Assembly (NCBI GenBank): GCA_963921195.1
Contig: OY992539.1
Span: 212,540,035-212,604,034 of the forward strand
Direction of reading: 5' to 3'
Source: Pegoplata infirma
Lineage: Eukaryota; Arthropoda; Insecta; Diptera; Anthomyiidae
Length of the DNA: 64,000 nt
In this document: positions 45,291 through 56,868 of the stretch, piece by piece
Layout of the letters: each line of letters opens with the position of its first letter
How positions within the stretch are numbered: the first letter of the stretch is position 1
Position numbers and translations under genes: made by a program
Notes under the pieces: generated by a model
What the model saw: only the letters and a program-made list of their open reading frames with translations
Databases searched by the model: none
Told to the model about the DNA's origin: nothing

Positions 45291-46138
45291 AAAATTTGGC
45301 TATTTTGGGCAATTAAAGATGCTCTAGTTAAATTTCATCTAGAAATCTACACATTTTTTAATTAATTTTATTTTTTTCCCCCAAAATTTTTAAAAAGAAT
45401 TCCCATGACATGTGAACAGATTTTTATATTTTTTTTAAGTTACCAACAAAAAAATGTCCACTGATTAGGAAAAAGTGTTTTTGTTGTTAATCATTTATGT
45501 TGTGTATGTTATGTATTTTTTTTGTTTAAGTTAACCAAGTGTAAATGTTAGTGCATTCTAACGGTTTTTAGGTTCCTCATCATTATCAGCGTTCAAATGC
45601 GTTTTTCATTTCTGGTTGTTTGTGAAATGTCTCCCCAAAATAACCTCTAGAACATTTTCTCATACCATCATGCCATCTTAGTTACCAATTTTTATTTTGG
45701 CCATTTACTCATATAACATTGCGTAGACATTCATGTCGTTTCGATGTGCCACCATCGTAAACGTACTTACTAACAAAAAAAAAAAAACATGAAACAGGTG
45801 TGGCTCTAATACTAGTAAATAGCCAAAAGACCAATATCATCTTGCTCAGCTTACTAAAGGATGCTTTTTAAGTTACAAAAAAAAAGTAGAAAATTCAATA
45901 CAAACGAAAATAAGTTTTAAAACCCAAAAAAAGAATGAACAACATAAAGTTAATCTTAAAAAATACACAGGAAAAAATGAACAATTTCTTAATGCAATAA
46001 ATTTCATTGTTCAAAAAATTAAACATTTAATTACAACTGAAATTACAAACATTTGATTTTATCAATACAACATGTTTTCAAAAAAGATTAAATTTTAGCC
46101 ATAAAATTCGAAATAAATTGGAATAAAGAAAAAAACAT
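45291..46138. other. AT-rich spacer, no gene seen
   Basis: Nothing supportable in this stretch. Confidence 0.55.
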
Positions 46139-46979
46139 TCGGAAAAAGGTACTTTTCAATTCTCAAATGGTACAATATGTGTACTTTCCCGAGTAAAAAA
46201 AAATACTTTTTTGATCTAATTTGATCTCAAAATTGGCTGTATCGAGTTGGATCAGATATTGATCTAAATGTATTATTTTAGATACACATATATAAAAAAT
46301 GATATAGTTAGATCCGAATTTTGGTCACATCCAATTAAATCAACGTGATCTTATTTTATATAAATTAATATAGATTTATATAATTACATAAAGTCAGATA
46401 TATTTATGTATAACCTCAGATAAGAAAATGGATCCCCAATAAATCTCAGATAAATTTAGATCTGAACATATAAAAACTCATATATAATTTAACATGATTG
46501 TATCAATTTATATATCATTATATCAAAACTTTTTTACTAGGGTTGGTACTTTTCTGATCTTCTGCAATATTGGTCATAAAAACTTTATATTTTAAACATT
46601 AAACATCCGGAAAAGTACATTTTTGAAATTCCCATTAAAAGGGATCGAAAAGGGGAAAAAGTGTAATCTGGTACTTTCTTATCTCTGGAAATAATGGTGC
46701 AAGAAACTAGACATTTTGAAATGTAGGTTCCTTTAGCAAAAAAGAATATTGTAAAAAAGTACTTTTTGGAAACTTCGATTAAAATAAAAGTACTTTTTGG
46801 AAATTGTATTTTTTGGTTTATAAAATTAGAAATTGGAATGTATAATCATTAAGCGGAACAAAAATTCCGCATTAGGTACCTATCAGATTTTTTTTCATTG
46901 GCTTAAATTAAATAATTTGTCACTTTTATGATCTGCTAAAATGTTGACCACAAAATATAATATTTCAAATTCAGGGAAA
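46139..46979. repeat. 118-135 bp degenerate repeat, block 2
   Basis: AACATTCGGAAAAAGGTAC, TTCTGCAATATTGGTCATA, AATAATGGTGCAAGAAAC and related words match the block at 41459. A short element (46188-46542) interrupts it. Confidence 0.65.
46188..46542. mobile_element. 355-bp TIR element, CCCGAGTAAAAAA ends
   Basis: The left end CCCGAGTAAAAAAAAATAC pairs with the right end, whose complement reads CCCTAGTAAAAAAG. Removing it restores the expected GTACTTT-GGTACTTTT of the host repeat. The interior is rich in GATC and AGATATA words. No frame. Confidence 0.7.
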
Positions 46980-47420
46980 ACAAGTAGAAAAGTTAAATTC
47001 GACTTGGCCGAATCTATGAATACCCTCCACAATGCCATTTTTAAGTGATTATAAATTTTTTAACGTGAAAAAAATTAAATTTTTGATTAGAAATATATTA
47101 TTTTGTTTAAAAAAACTTTTTTTAACTAATTTTTTGAAAAAAAAAAAAATAATTTACTAAAATTTTTTGAGTGTAAAAATTTTTTGGAGTGTAAAATTTT
47201 TTTCGAGTGTATTTTTTTTTAGTGTAAAAATATTTTTGAGTGACAAAAAAACGTTGTAATATATTTTTGTGACTTACCAATGTTTTTAAAACATGTTTAA
47301 CGAGGTTTCAACACGTGAATTTAAGGCGAAGCTAATCTCAAATTCACGGTTTTGCTAATAACTTTTGAACCATTAAACCGCTTTGCCTGAAATTCAATAC
47401 GTATCAGGTCAGGGGATGGT
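46980..47420 (-). mobile_element. DINE-like element, family C, 3' part
   Basis: On the minus strand the end reads GATTCGGCCAAGTCGAAT (imperfect hairpin), then AACTTTTCTACTTG. Upstream comes GGCATTGTGG, then poly(A) blocks, AACATGTTTTAAAAACATTG and CACGTGTTGAAACC. The order matches 57990-58473 and 61797-62150. Confidence 0.75.
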
Positions 47421-48207
47421 GTTGTTAGCGGTGTCATCCACGCAGGTCAGCGTGGAGTGGTGTCAAACAACTTTCAGTTTGAATTGGAAAGCTTATACCA
47501 GAATTTTCTGCTTAAATGAATACTTTAACTTAATTCTATGTCATTAAGTTTTAAAAAATAACAGATTTTTTTCTGTATTTTTACTGACATTGTTTTCTGA
47601 TTAAATTTTTTTTTTTTCAAAGTTTAGCAGATTACTTTGTAATTCTACAAACATTTTACTTTCTCATTTTTTTTAATTTTTGTCTAATTCAAACGATTAC
47701 AACTAAAAAATTCAAATGTAAAATAAATCAAATAATTTTGATAATTTTAAAGAAATATTTAGTTGTCCTGTTTTTAATAAAATTTTCTTTTGAAAAAATT
47801 AAAAAAAAAAATAAAAAATTTTGTTTTAAAGCAGCATAACTAAAAAAATTGTCGCTTTAAATAAATCGAAAAATTTCTTTCTGTAAAATTATTGTGTAGC
47901 TCATTTGTTTTGTTCTATTTTTCCCCCTGCCAATTTTTTTATAACACCAGGCCACACATCCGCACTGCGGCTTTCCCCGGAAATGTCCTGTCAATATTTG
48001 GGGATTCGGAACATCTGAATTTAACAATATTTTACTTAAATAAAATACAATTTCGCTGTTCAGGCTGTTTACCTGAAATCAGCAGATTTTTCTGCAGACT
48101 CTACCTGGTTTATCCAGACAGAAATTTAACAAATCGCGTCAGCTAAAATCAACAGATTTTTCAAATGGCTCAAAAGGCAGATTTTTCCCCTGATTGGACA
48201 AAGACAT
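47421..48207. other. Spacer, no gene seen
   Basis: 47430-47470 and 47945-48200 are less AT-rich (GCGGCTTTCCCCGGAAATG). The 84-codon frame at 47892-48146 has no recognisable domain and I do not support it. Confidence 0.45.
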
Positions 48208-49018
48208 CCCAGCAGAAATAAATCGAGATTTTGGCGACACAGCATCTGTTTATAGCATACCGTAGCGCATCCAAAGAGCGCTCTTAGGGATGCAGTAAAA
48301 GGAAGGGGAAAAAATTTTAATTTTTTTTTAAGATTTTTTATATAAAACTTATAATGTGTAATTATCTTTTGATAAAATTTCACACTTGCTTTCCTTTTTA
48401 ATATTTTTAACACTTTTTGAATAAAAAAACATGAGTTTTAGACAAAGACACATGATTTGACTGCATCATTATTGCGCATTAATCAGCGCTGCAAAGAGCG
48501 CTTCAATCATAGCATCTTTGACCGCTGTTCCCAAAAAAAATCCCATAAAAAATTTGAAAATGAAAATTTCCGATATTTTTTTGATGTTCACTTCCGATTT
48601 TTTTTTTTTTTTTCATTTTGTTTCACATAAATAAAGTTTTGTAAAGTAAAACGAATGAATTTTTTTGTTATATTTTTTTAAATTTTAGTTATTTGATTTC
48701 AACTTTGAATTTACAGCATCTTTATTCTGCTTAAATCAGCTCTACAAAGATACATGAATTCACTGCATCTTTAATCTGCTTAAATCAGCGCTAAAAAGAT
48801 ACATGAATTTACAGCATCTTTATTCTGCTTAAATCAGCGCTCTAAAGACACGTGATTTCAGTGCATCTAAAGAGCGCTGTTTCTGTGTATCCAACTAGCG
48901 CTCTAAAGTGGGACATCGCCTTAGGGAATCATGCATGAATTCAGCGCAATTGGATGCGCTCCTTTACTCAAGTTCCCCTTCCAAAAGCTGCTGAACGTTC
49001 AGCAAAATTTCTGCTGGG
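48208..49018. mobile_element. 811-bp TIR element, CCCAGCAGAAAT ends, with internal tandem repeats
   Basis: The left end CCCAGCAGAAAT and the right end ATTTCTGCTGGG are exact inverse copies, each bordered by AT. Inside, 48713-48900 holds 3-4 units of ~49 bp containing GCATCTTTATTCTGCTTAAA, TCAGCGCT and GATACATGAATT. Several AAGAGCGCTCTT palindromes lie near both ends. Its ends resemble the 25190 MITE. Confidence 0.78.
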
Positions 49019-49244
49019 ATCTAATAAACACGTAAAAAATCAAAAATATATTTGTTGAATTACAATATTGCGTGATTTTTTAATTAAATTCTGAGTTAAT
49101 TAATGGTATTAAATACAACTATATAATTATGTGTTTAAAATGCACAGAATTTAACAGTTTTTTTTTAATTTTTTGAAATAAATTTTTGATTTTTATGTTT
49201 TTTTAACAATTTGGTGACTTGTAAACATTTTTGATAAATTTTAT

Positions 49245-49390
49245 TCATAATACCGGTACGTACCGGTATCGATGTTTCGGTAACGGTTTATCGTTACCGA
49301 AATACTCGAAAATACCGTTACCTTTACCGTTACCGATATAAAAAATATGTAATACCAATACCGTTACCAATACCGTTATTCGTTTCGGTT
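49245..49390. repeat. Degenerate TACCG / GTTACCG repeat
   Basis: ACCGGTACGTACCGGT (a perfect palindrome) followed by CGGTAACGG, ACCGTTACC and ACCGATAC words. Non-coding. Confidence 0.7.
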
Positions 49391-49400
49391 GCCAACCCTG

Positions 49401-50127
49401 CTTCTAACTAAAAAATGTCATACGAAATGAAAAAAGTCTCACAATATCTAAATATTCGATAGGATATAATTATCAGAACCTGATACTTTTTTTTAGAAGC
49501 TGAAAAATTTTCTTTCGGAGACCTGCATTAGAAAAATTTGCAGCATAATTATTTGTTTCTATAGAAAATATTTATGTCTCTGAACATGATTCTTTTTAAA
49601 TCGATAAATTGACATGAAATCTGTGTAAGGAATGACTGAAATTAACGGATTTTTCTTTAAGGAACCAGAATTTTTAAATTTTTTTAATAATTTTTTGGGG
49701 TAAATTTTCTTATTTTATTTCTCTGAAACAGTTACATTTAGTTTCAGAGACATTATTGGGAAATTCCTCTGAATCAGTTTCTTTGTGTTTTAGAGACAAA
49801 GCGTTGAGAACCAATTGTAAAAATGAACTGAGATGAATTATTAAAACAGATAAAACGATGTGAAATAACATATTCCCTTAAAAATACTTTTAAAAGACTG
49901 ACATATTTGGGCCGTTTTTTTTATAAAAACTGTGTAACAAAAATTTATCTTTTTTCTCGAAACTATTTTTATTTTTTTTAAGGTACTATAAAGGGTACTT
50001 TCCACTATCACACTTTTCCATTATACACATCCAAATTTACCAACTTCCTAAAGATTTTTGGATTCTTTTTTGATTGAAACCTAGTCGTATCTAATTAGTG
50101 ACAAAAAATTTTGGGTTTTAGTATTTG
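49401..50127. other. Spacer with minisatellite remnants
   Basis: Traces of the palindromic repeat (AAAGTCTCACAATATC, CAGAACCTGATAC) at 49430-49500. The rest is AT-rich without a gene. Confidence 0.45.
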
Positions 50128-50205
50128 CGGGAATTCCCGGGATCCCGGGAAATTTAAAAATGAATCCCGCTTTCCCGGGAAATGAAAAATTCCGGGAAAA
50201 GAAAA
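50128..50205. repeat. GGGAATTCCCGGG palindrome fragment
   Basis: GGGAATTCCCGGGATCCCGG and GAATCCCGCTTTCCCGGG resemble the subterminal palindromes of the 369-2206 element. This is probably a fragment of a relative. Confidence 0.55.
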
Positions 50206-50475
50206 ACTCTAATTGCAATACCAACCTGACGAGGTAAATGCTCAACATATATGCCAAACTTCAGAGGCCCCCGTAAAGTCTTTCAAAAGTTAGCGTGTTT
50301 TCAAGAGACAGACAGACGGACAGACGGACGGACGGACGGACGGACATAGTTATATAGTCTTAAAATCGATCGAGGATCATGAATATATATACTTTATGGG
50401 GTCCTAGACCAATATTTCGATGTGTTACAAACGGCATGACAAACTTATATGTCATTAGAGTGGAGGGAATAAAAA
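50205..50475 (-). mobile_element. DINE-like element, family C, 5' part
   Basis: On the minus strand: a start near ACTCTAATGACATATAAG, then AAAGTATATATATTCATG, GATCGATTTTAAGACTATAT, a GTCC/GTCT microsatellite (50309-50344) and AAAACACGCTAACTTTTG. It corresponds to 56869-57880, without the foldback insertion. It is truncated after ~270 bp. Confidence 0.75.
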
Positions 50476-51166
50476 CATTATGAAAAAAGTACTTTTTGAA
50501 AACTTCGATTGATAGCAAAAGGGGTAAAAAAGTAAGCGTTGGTACTTTTTTATCTTCTGAAATATTGGTAATAGAAACTTGAAATTTTAAATGTATCACA
50601 AAAAAAGCATAAAATACCGAAAAAAGGACTTTTTAGAAAATCCGATTTAAATTAGGTAAATTGGGTTAAAAAATGTACTTTGGTACTTTTTTATTTGGTA
50701 CTTTTTTATTTGAAATATTGAATATGGCAGTGGAAAAAACATTCTGGAAAAGATAGTTTGTAGAAAGTGTTGAAAATCCGATTTGAATTAGGTAAATTGG
50801 GTTAAATAAATGTACTTTGGTACTTTTTTATTTCCTGAAATAATCGTCGTAAAAACTTGAAACTTAGAATATTGCACAATCCATTAGAAGAAACATTCAG
50901 GAAAAGATACTTTTTAGAAAGTGTTGATTCTAAGAAAGTAAACAATATGTACTATGGTACTTTTTCGATCCCCTGCAATATTGGTCATAAAAACTAGATA
51001 TTTTTAACTAGAAATTTTGAAATGTAGCTTCCTCAAGCAAAATGAACATTGTATAAAAGTACTTTTTGAAAACTCAGTTTTTTATGTTGTAAACAACGTA
51101 AAAATTGTATTGTGGAAATTTCAAAGAGCATAAATGTGTACTTTAGTACTTTTTCGACTTCCTGAT
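50476..51166. repeat. 118-135 bp degenerate repeat, block 3
   Basis: TTCTGAAATATTGGTAATAG, TGGTACTTTTTTATT, ACATTCTGGAAAAGATA and similar words recur roughly every 130 bp. Confidence 0.7.
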
Positions 51167-51630
51167 CACACAAAAAAATATTGGCTAAAAATTTTCAAAT
51201 AAATCTATTGATCAACAAAATTTTAATAAGTCAATCAATGTTTCGATTAAATTTTTTGTTATTTTCTTTAACTGTCGAATTACAAATTTTCAACATACCA
51301 GATTAATTCAAAAATATACAAAATAATTAGGTTTTACTTTTTTTTATTGTTGGCAACATATTGGAAAGCAAAAAGATGAATTTTTTCATAATTTTCTCAT
51401 AAGCTTACAATTCATTTGTTAAAGCAATCATTATTTTGGTTGACTATTAATAAAAAATAGATCAAATTTTTTATCAATGTCGAAAAAATGTTTGATTGAA
51501 AAAAATTTTAATCAATTACATACAATTTGATGATTGGTATAACAATTTTTTTAATTGGAGGAATTTCAATCACAAAATTGATTGAATCCGCGTTTTTGTT
51601 GAATTAAATTCATTTCAAAGTTTTTCTGTG
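51167..51630. mobile_element. 464-bp MITE, CACACAAAAAA family, copy 1
   Basis: It starts CACACAAAAAAATATTGGC, ends TTTTTCTGTG, and matches 56171-56653 and (inverted) 62430-62897 along its length (CTATTGATCAACAAAATTT, GGCAACATATTGGAAAGC). The TA duplication is not clear here. The host repeat resumes straight after it. Confidence 0.8.
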
Positions 51631-52460
51631 AATTGATGGTCATAAAAAATTGATATTTTGAACAAAGAAAATAAAAACATTCGGAAAAAGAACCTTTTGG
51701 AAATTTTTATTCAAAGGAGCAAAGGGAGCAAAAGTGTGTTTTTTTTTACTTTTGCTATTTCCCGAAAAAATTGTATTTTGGTACTTTATTATCTCTTGAT
51801 ACAATAGAAACAAGAAATGGTACTGAAACATGAAATTTTCAATTCAATTGAAAAGAAAACATGCTGACAAGGTACATTTTAGAAGTTTCGATTAAAATGA
51901 TATAAAAGAGTGTACTTTTGAGGCCCTATGCTCTAGTGGGAATAAGAAGAAGAAAAAGTGCTTTGGTACTTTTTTCGAAATGTTGGTCATAAGAAGTGGA
52001 TATTTTGAATGTAGGTTAAAAAAACTTTCTGAAAAAAACACTTTTTTGAAATTCCGATTCTAAGAAGAAAAAACTTGTTTACTTTGGTACTTTTTATAAA
52101 TTTCGAAAAAATTGTCAAGGTACTTTTTCTACATCCTGAAAGCATGGTTCTAGAAATATGATGTTGATTTGGAACAAAAGATTCTGACAGATACTTTTTG
52201 GAAAATTTCGATTCATAGAGGGTAAAATGCGTACTTTTGTACGAAATAATGAAACAATTAAAGTTAAATTAAAATTTAATTAAATTAAAATTTAATAATA
52301 AATTAATTAATAAATTAATTAAATGAAACAATTTTTTTAAATAGGATCCTCCAGCTGAACAAAACATTCTAAGAACAGCTTTTGAGAAAGTCTAAGAGTG
52401 CTAAGAAGGGGAAAAAAATATTCTTAATCTAGGATCCTCCAGAAAAAAAATAAAAACATG
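51631..52460. repeat. 118-135 bp degenerate repeat, block 4
   Basis: Continues block 3 with ACATTCGGAAAAAGAACC, TCGAAATGTTGGTCATAAG and AGGATCCTCCAGC words. A short AATTAAATTAAA run is at 52262-52322. Confidence 0.65.
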
Positions 52461-53472
52461 AATTCCAAAAATGCGGACTATTGTTCAAATCCAAAAATGC
52501 TTTACCATTTAATACATCGGCCGACAAATTTCAAATTTTGGCTGTACACATGAACCGGACCAAAAAATTCTGAGGGTGTGGCCAAAAATAAAGTTGAATT
52601 GATCTAGAAAAACTGGGAGACACGTGTATTTTATTTTCGGCACTATTTTCAGAATTTGTTGATCTGGTCCATGTGTACAAAACTGTGTCGGACGGTAATA
52701 TAACTGGTAACAAAATACTGAGCAGGCCTGCTAGAAAAACATATTTGTGTCAAACGGAGAGAAGAACATCGCTGGAATATTTTAAAACCTATTAAGAAGT
52801 GTGATGCGTTACGCACGGAATGACAAAGCGGGCTTACTGTCATATTTTGGTTGGTGAGTCATATCAACAAAACAATTTGTTGATACAATTAAACAAATTG
52901 TTTACTCTATAACAAAATTGTTTTAAGCTTTAATTCCTCATAATTTTTCTCTGTGTTCAATTTTTATGAAAAAAATTATACCTTGTTGTATTATTTTTTT
53001 CCTATTTAATTCTTTCGTTCAAATGTTTCTTTAGTTTTAAGGTCAATTTTGTTAAGTAGTTTTTGTTTTTTTTTTTATTTCTTTCTTGTCTATACATTTT
53101 ACTGTTCAAACGCATTATCGTATGCCATCTTGTTTTATATCACATCACATCTATTTTTTTAGCCAACATATCATATTGTCATATATTGCAGTTTGTATGC
53201 TTTTTTTGTTGGTTATAACAGGCCAAGTTTAAAAATTAAAGCCTTTAAAATTTCACAAAGAAAATACACTTTGAACTTTTTAAACAAAAAAACCGTTAAA
53301 GTCATATTTTGCGTTTTGCCAATTGCTGAGAAACAATTTCAAAACATTTTTCGATTTAAACTAATTGACAGATAGTTTTTGGGAACAAATTATTTCGGTG
53401 AGTTAAGAATTTTAAATATCGCATTCTAACACCTTTTTTAAAATGTTTAAGTATTTTATCGCAATTTCATAT
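52461..53472. other. Spacer with a short DINE fragment, no gene seen
   Basis: 52800-52845 on the minus strand (GATGCGTTACGCACGGAATG) is a family-A DINE-like end fragment. Small frames at 52531-52843 and 53193-53375 show no domain. Confidence 0.5.
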
Positions 53473-53550
53473 TTATACCCTACACCTCTCTGTGATACAG
53501 GGTATAATGAGTTTGAGCTGATGTTTGTAACTTTTCGAAATATTGGTGTT
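53473..53550 (+). mobile_element. DINE-1-like family B, 5' end fragment
   Basis: TATACCCTACACCTCTCTG, GATACAGGGTATAATGAG and TTCGAAATATTGGTG match the first ~75 bp of the 8145 copy. The rest is missing. Confidence 0.7.
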
Positions 53551-53599
53551 TGACCAAAACAGAGGCGGGAAAAACTTAGAGGTCTATAAGAAAAACGAC

Positions 53600-54794
53600 T
53601 CGAAATCTTACAAATTTTCTATAGAAAAAGTCTTGCAATCATAAATTTTTCTATAGGAAAAATCTGCAATCTTTTTCGTTTATTTTTTTTTCGAAAAAAT
53701 CGGCTAATTTTTCTTTCTAAAAAAAAATATAAGGAGTGAAGTAAGTATTTTTCTAAACATTTTTCTTAGACAAATTCCTAAGAATCACACAAATTCCTAA
53801 GAATCACACAAATTCCTAAAAATCACAAAAATATTTCTCGGAATCTTTGAATTTGTCTATAGCAAAACTCAATAACAAAAGACTGACAATTTTTCCATTT
53901 GAAATGTCTGAGAATTTTTCTATAGGAAAAATCTGATAATTTTTCTATAGGAAAAATCAGATAATTTTTCTATAGGAAAAATCTGACAATTTTTCTATAG
54001 AAAAAATCAGATAATTTTTCTATAGGAAAAATCTGATAATTTTTCTATAGGAAAAATCTGAAAACTTTTTAATAGGAAAAATCTAATAATTTTCATTTGG
54101 AAAATTGGCTGATTTTCTTTTACAAAAATATATTAGAATCTGAGACTTTTTTTATAGAAACAAGTTCTCAGAATATAAAAAGTGTTTCAGAAAAATATAC
54201 TTTTTTCAAAGGAAAAGTCAGTGAAGGAAAAATTTTTAAATTTTTCCGTAGAAAAAAGTTGTTAGAATCTGAAAATTTTTGTATAGAAAAATTACTCAAA
54301 ATTTTTCTATATGAAAAATGCCTCAACATTAGATAATTTTTCTATATAAAAAAATTCTCAGAATCTTTCTCGAATACTTTTTCTATAGGAGTTATGTCTA
54401 AGAAACTGATATTAATTCTGTAGGAAAATGTGTCAGAACCTGATTATATTTCTATAAGAAAAATATCTCAGAAAATGTTTTAGGATCTTAGAATTTTTCT
54501 AACGCAAAAATGGAAAAATTGGAAAAATGTCTCAGATAATGGGAAATTGCCTTAAAATTTGTAAAAAGCATTAAGGTGGAAAATTTTGCTAATCACTGAT
54601 AGATCTCTATAGAGAAAGTGTTTCAGAATAGACTTTTTTTGCAGAAAAATATATTTCAGAATCAGTGTATTTTTCTATTCAAAAAGTTTTTAGACTCTGC
54701 TAATTTTTCAATTGGAAAGAAAACTTAGAACCTGAGGAGTTTTCTATTCGAATGATGTCTCTAAATTTAGAAATTTTTCGGTGCGAAAAATGTC
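53600..54794. repeat. Palindromic minisatellite, array 7 (degenerate)
   Basis: Mixed units. 53925-54075 is a homogenised short form (AATTTTTCTATAGGAAAAAT plus CTGAT, ~25 bp) that has lost the CTCAGA palindrome. Elsewhere longer, diverged units keep it. The frame at 54097-54336 is a repeat reading. Confidence 0.78.
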
Positions 54795-54797
54795 TCA

Positions 54798-55389
54798 CAA
54801 GGGAAGTATCCCTGGTGTCACCCTCCCATCTTCATGAAATTTGGATATGTTGTTAAGAACGAAAATAAATTCGACACGTATTTTTTTTAGCGGCCCAAAC
54901 TCATTTTTAGGGGGGTCGATTTGTATGGGGGAAATTGACCTTTTTCAGTTTTTTACGATTTACGCCTATTTAAACAAAATTAATGTAGGCATGTGTGGTA
55001 TCAGATTAAAGTTATTCGAAATACCTATCTCGTGGTGCTAACAACGGGCCAAAGAAGTTAATTTTTTTCGACTTATTAACAAAACTGTCCTAAAATTTTG
55101 GTATTTTACTCAATATGACGAAAAGTTGTGCATGTTTGGACACGTTCTTAGGACACGTAGATAGGTTTTCTAAAGACCTTTCATTTGGTATGTAACATGA
55201 CTAGGTTTCTTTGCATAATATAGGAGATCAATGAAAAAAAACTGAAAAATGGCCTTGTCTTCCCGCGTCCTTTTTACCCCCTTAATATGAATTTGGGCCG
55301 CTAAAAAAAAATACGTGTCCCTTTATTTTTTCTGCCCTACAAAATAAAACCAATTCCATAAAGATCCGCGTTTGACAAGACTTCCCTTG
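54798..55389. mobile_element. CAAGGG-family TIR element, TCA duplication
   Basis: Ends CAAGGGAAGTATCCCTGG and GACTTCCCTTG are bordered by TCA on both sides (54795-54797, 55390-55392). It is close to 16211-16812 along its full length, including TTTTTTTTAGCGGCCCAAAC and AATATGACGAAAAGTTGTGC. It is inserted in a minisatellite unit, between GTCTCA and the following repeat remnant. Confidence 0.85.
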
Positions 55390-55392
55390 TCA

Positions 55393-56168
55393 GTATCTCA
55401 GAATTTTTCTACATGAAAGGGTGACTTGTAGTTTCCTCAGAAAATTAAAAAAATAGTTTTTCATTTTCAGAATTTTGATTTTGGACCCTTGTAACTCCGA
55501 AAATATTGGATGAAAAAGCTCTGGACCGGAACCAAAAAATATGTCAAGGTCCACACTAAAAATTCGACTTTGGACCCGGGGCTCTACGACCGGGAATTTT
55601 CCACGAAAGGTAAATTTCGAATTCTGCCAGGGTTTCCCCATTTTAGTTTTTCATGAATAACTCGGGAAATATTGGCCCAATTTGGCTCGGAGACCTATAC
55701 GACCAAACTTTTTTGCTCTTTCAGAATCTGCAAAAAAAATGTTTCCCCGGAAAAAAAAAGATTTTTTAAAAACTTGGCAACTCTAGAAAAATAGCACTTT
55801 TCCAATCGCGTAAATCTTGGTAAATATTGCCGCTATGAAAAAAGTTAAAAAGCAATATTCTCGGCATTGACCCGAGGAACATTCGTGCCCAATACCCGAA
55901 AGCTCTCCGATCGTAGTTTTCGATAACTCGAAACTACTGGTCCGATTTTCATATTCAGCTAAAAATTTTTCTGTAACTATAATTTCACAAATGCTAAAAG
56001 CTTTTCTATGGCAGAATATCTCAGAACCTCTGAATTTTTGTATTGGGAAAATGTGACAGAATCTTTAAAACTTTCCTTAAGAAAATGTCTCAGAAAACTT
56101 TCTGATATTTTTTCTATTGGAAAGTTATTTAAAAATATGGAACTTTTTGCTATCAGAAAAAGCTTAAT
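55393..56168. other. Unassigned complex spacer plus minisatellite remnant
   Basis: 55430-55960 is moderately complex (GGACCCGGGGCTCTACGACC) and likely an old repeat, with no frame I trust. 55965-56165 holds diverged minisatellite units (TATCTCAGAACCTC, GTCTCAGAAAACTT). Confidence 0.45.
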
Positions 56169-56170
56169 TA

Positions 56171-56653
56171 CACACAAAAAATTATTGGCTAAAAATTTTC
56201 AATTAAATCTATTGATCAACAAAATTTAAATGAGTCAATCAATGTTTTGATTAAAATATTTTGTTATTTTTTGTTACAAATTTCCAACATACCAGATTTT
56301 TTTTCGCTTTAATTTATTTGAATAGATTAATTCAAAAATATACAAAATAATCGGGCTTTACTTTTTTATTGTTGGCAACATATTGGAAAGCAAAATAGAT
56401 GAATTTTTTGATAATTTTGTCATTAAATTACAATTCATTTGTTAAATCAATCATTATTTTGATTGACTTTAAACAAAAAATTTATCAAATTTTTGATCAA
56501 AATCGAAAAAATGTTTGATTGAAAAAATTTTCAATCAATCACCTACAATTTGATGATTGGTATAACAATTTTTTTGATTGGAGGAATTTCAATCAAAAAA
56601 TTTATTGAATCCGCGTTTTTGATGATTGAAATTCGTTTCAAATTTTTTTTGTG
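56171..56653. mobile_element. 483-bp MITE, CACACAAAAAA family, copy 2, TA duplication
   Basis: It starts CACACAAAAAATTATTGGC, ends TTTTTTTTGTG, and has TA on both sides (56169-56170, 56654-56655). Inner repeats of AATCAAT / ATTGATT form further inverted pairs (GATTGGAGGAATTTCAATC). No transposase. Confidence 0.87.
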
Positions 56654-56655
56654 TA

Positions 56656-56868
56656 TGAAAATCTGTCCTGAATTTTCCTGCAAGAAACAGTTTTTGAGGT
56701 ATTTCAAAATCGTCGGGGTCTTAAGAGTTGCACTTTAAGGTCAATATTAACTAAAAAAAAATATTGGACCTGTAGCTATCGTCTTTGAGTTCCTTTTTTG
56801 ACTTGAAACTTCGAAAGTTCCGAACAAAGTGAAAAAAAAAATTTGCTAAAAATATTATTATACCCCCA
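56656..56868. other. Spacer similar to 59629-59760
   Basis: GACTTGAAACTTCGAAAGTT, CCGAACAAAGTG and TTTGCTAAAAATATTA at 56799-56868 recur at 59688-59755. The first copy lies just before, and the second just after, the DINE-like cluster. Confidence 0.55.

Noticed and set aside
47892..48146. 84-codon frame in a slightly GC-richer spacer
   Set aside because: No recognisable family, no splice context that I can defend, and it abuts a TIR element.
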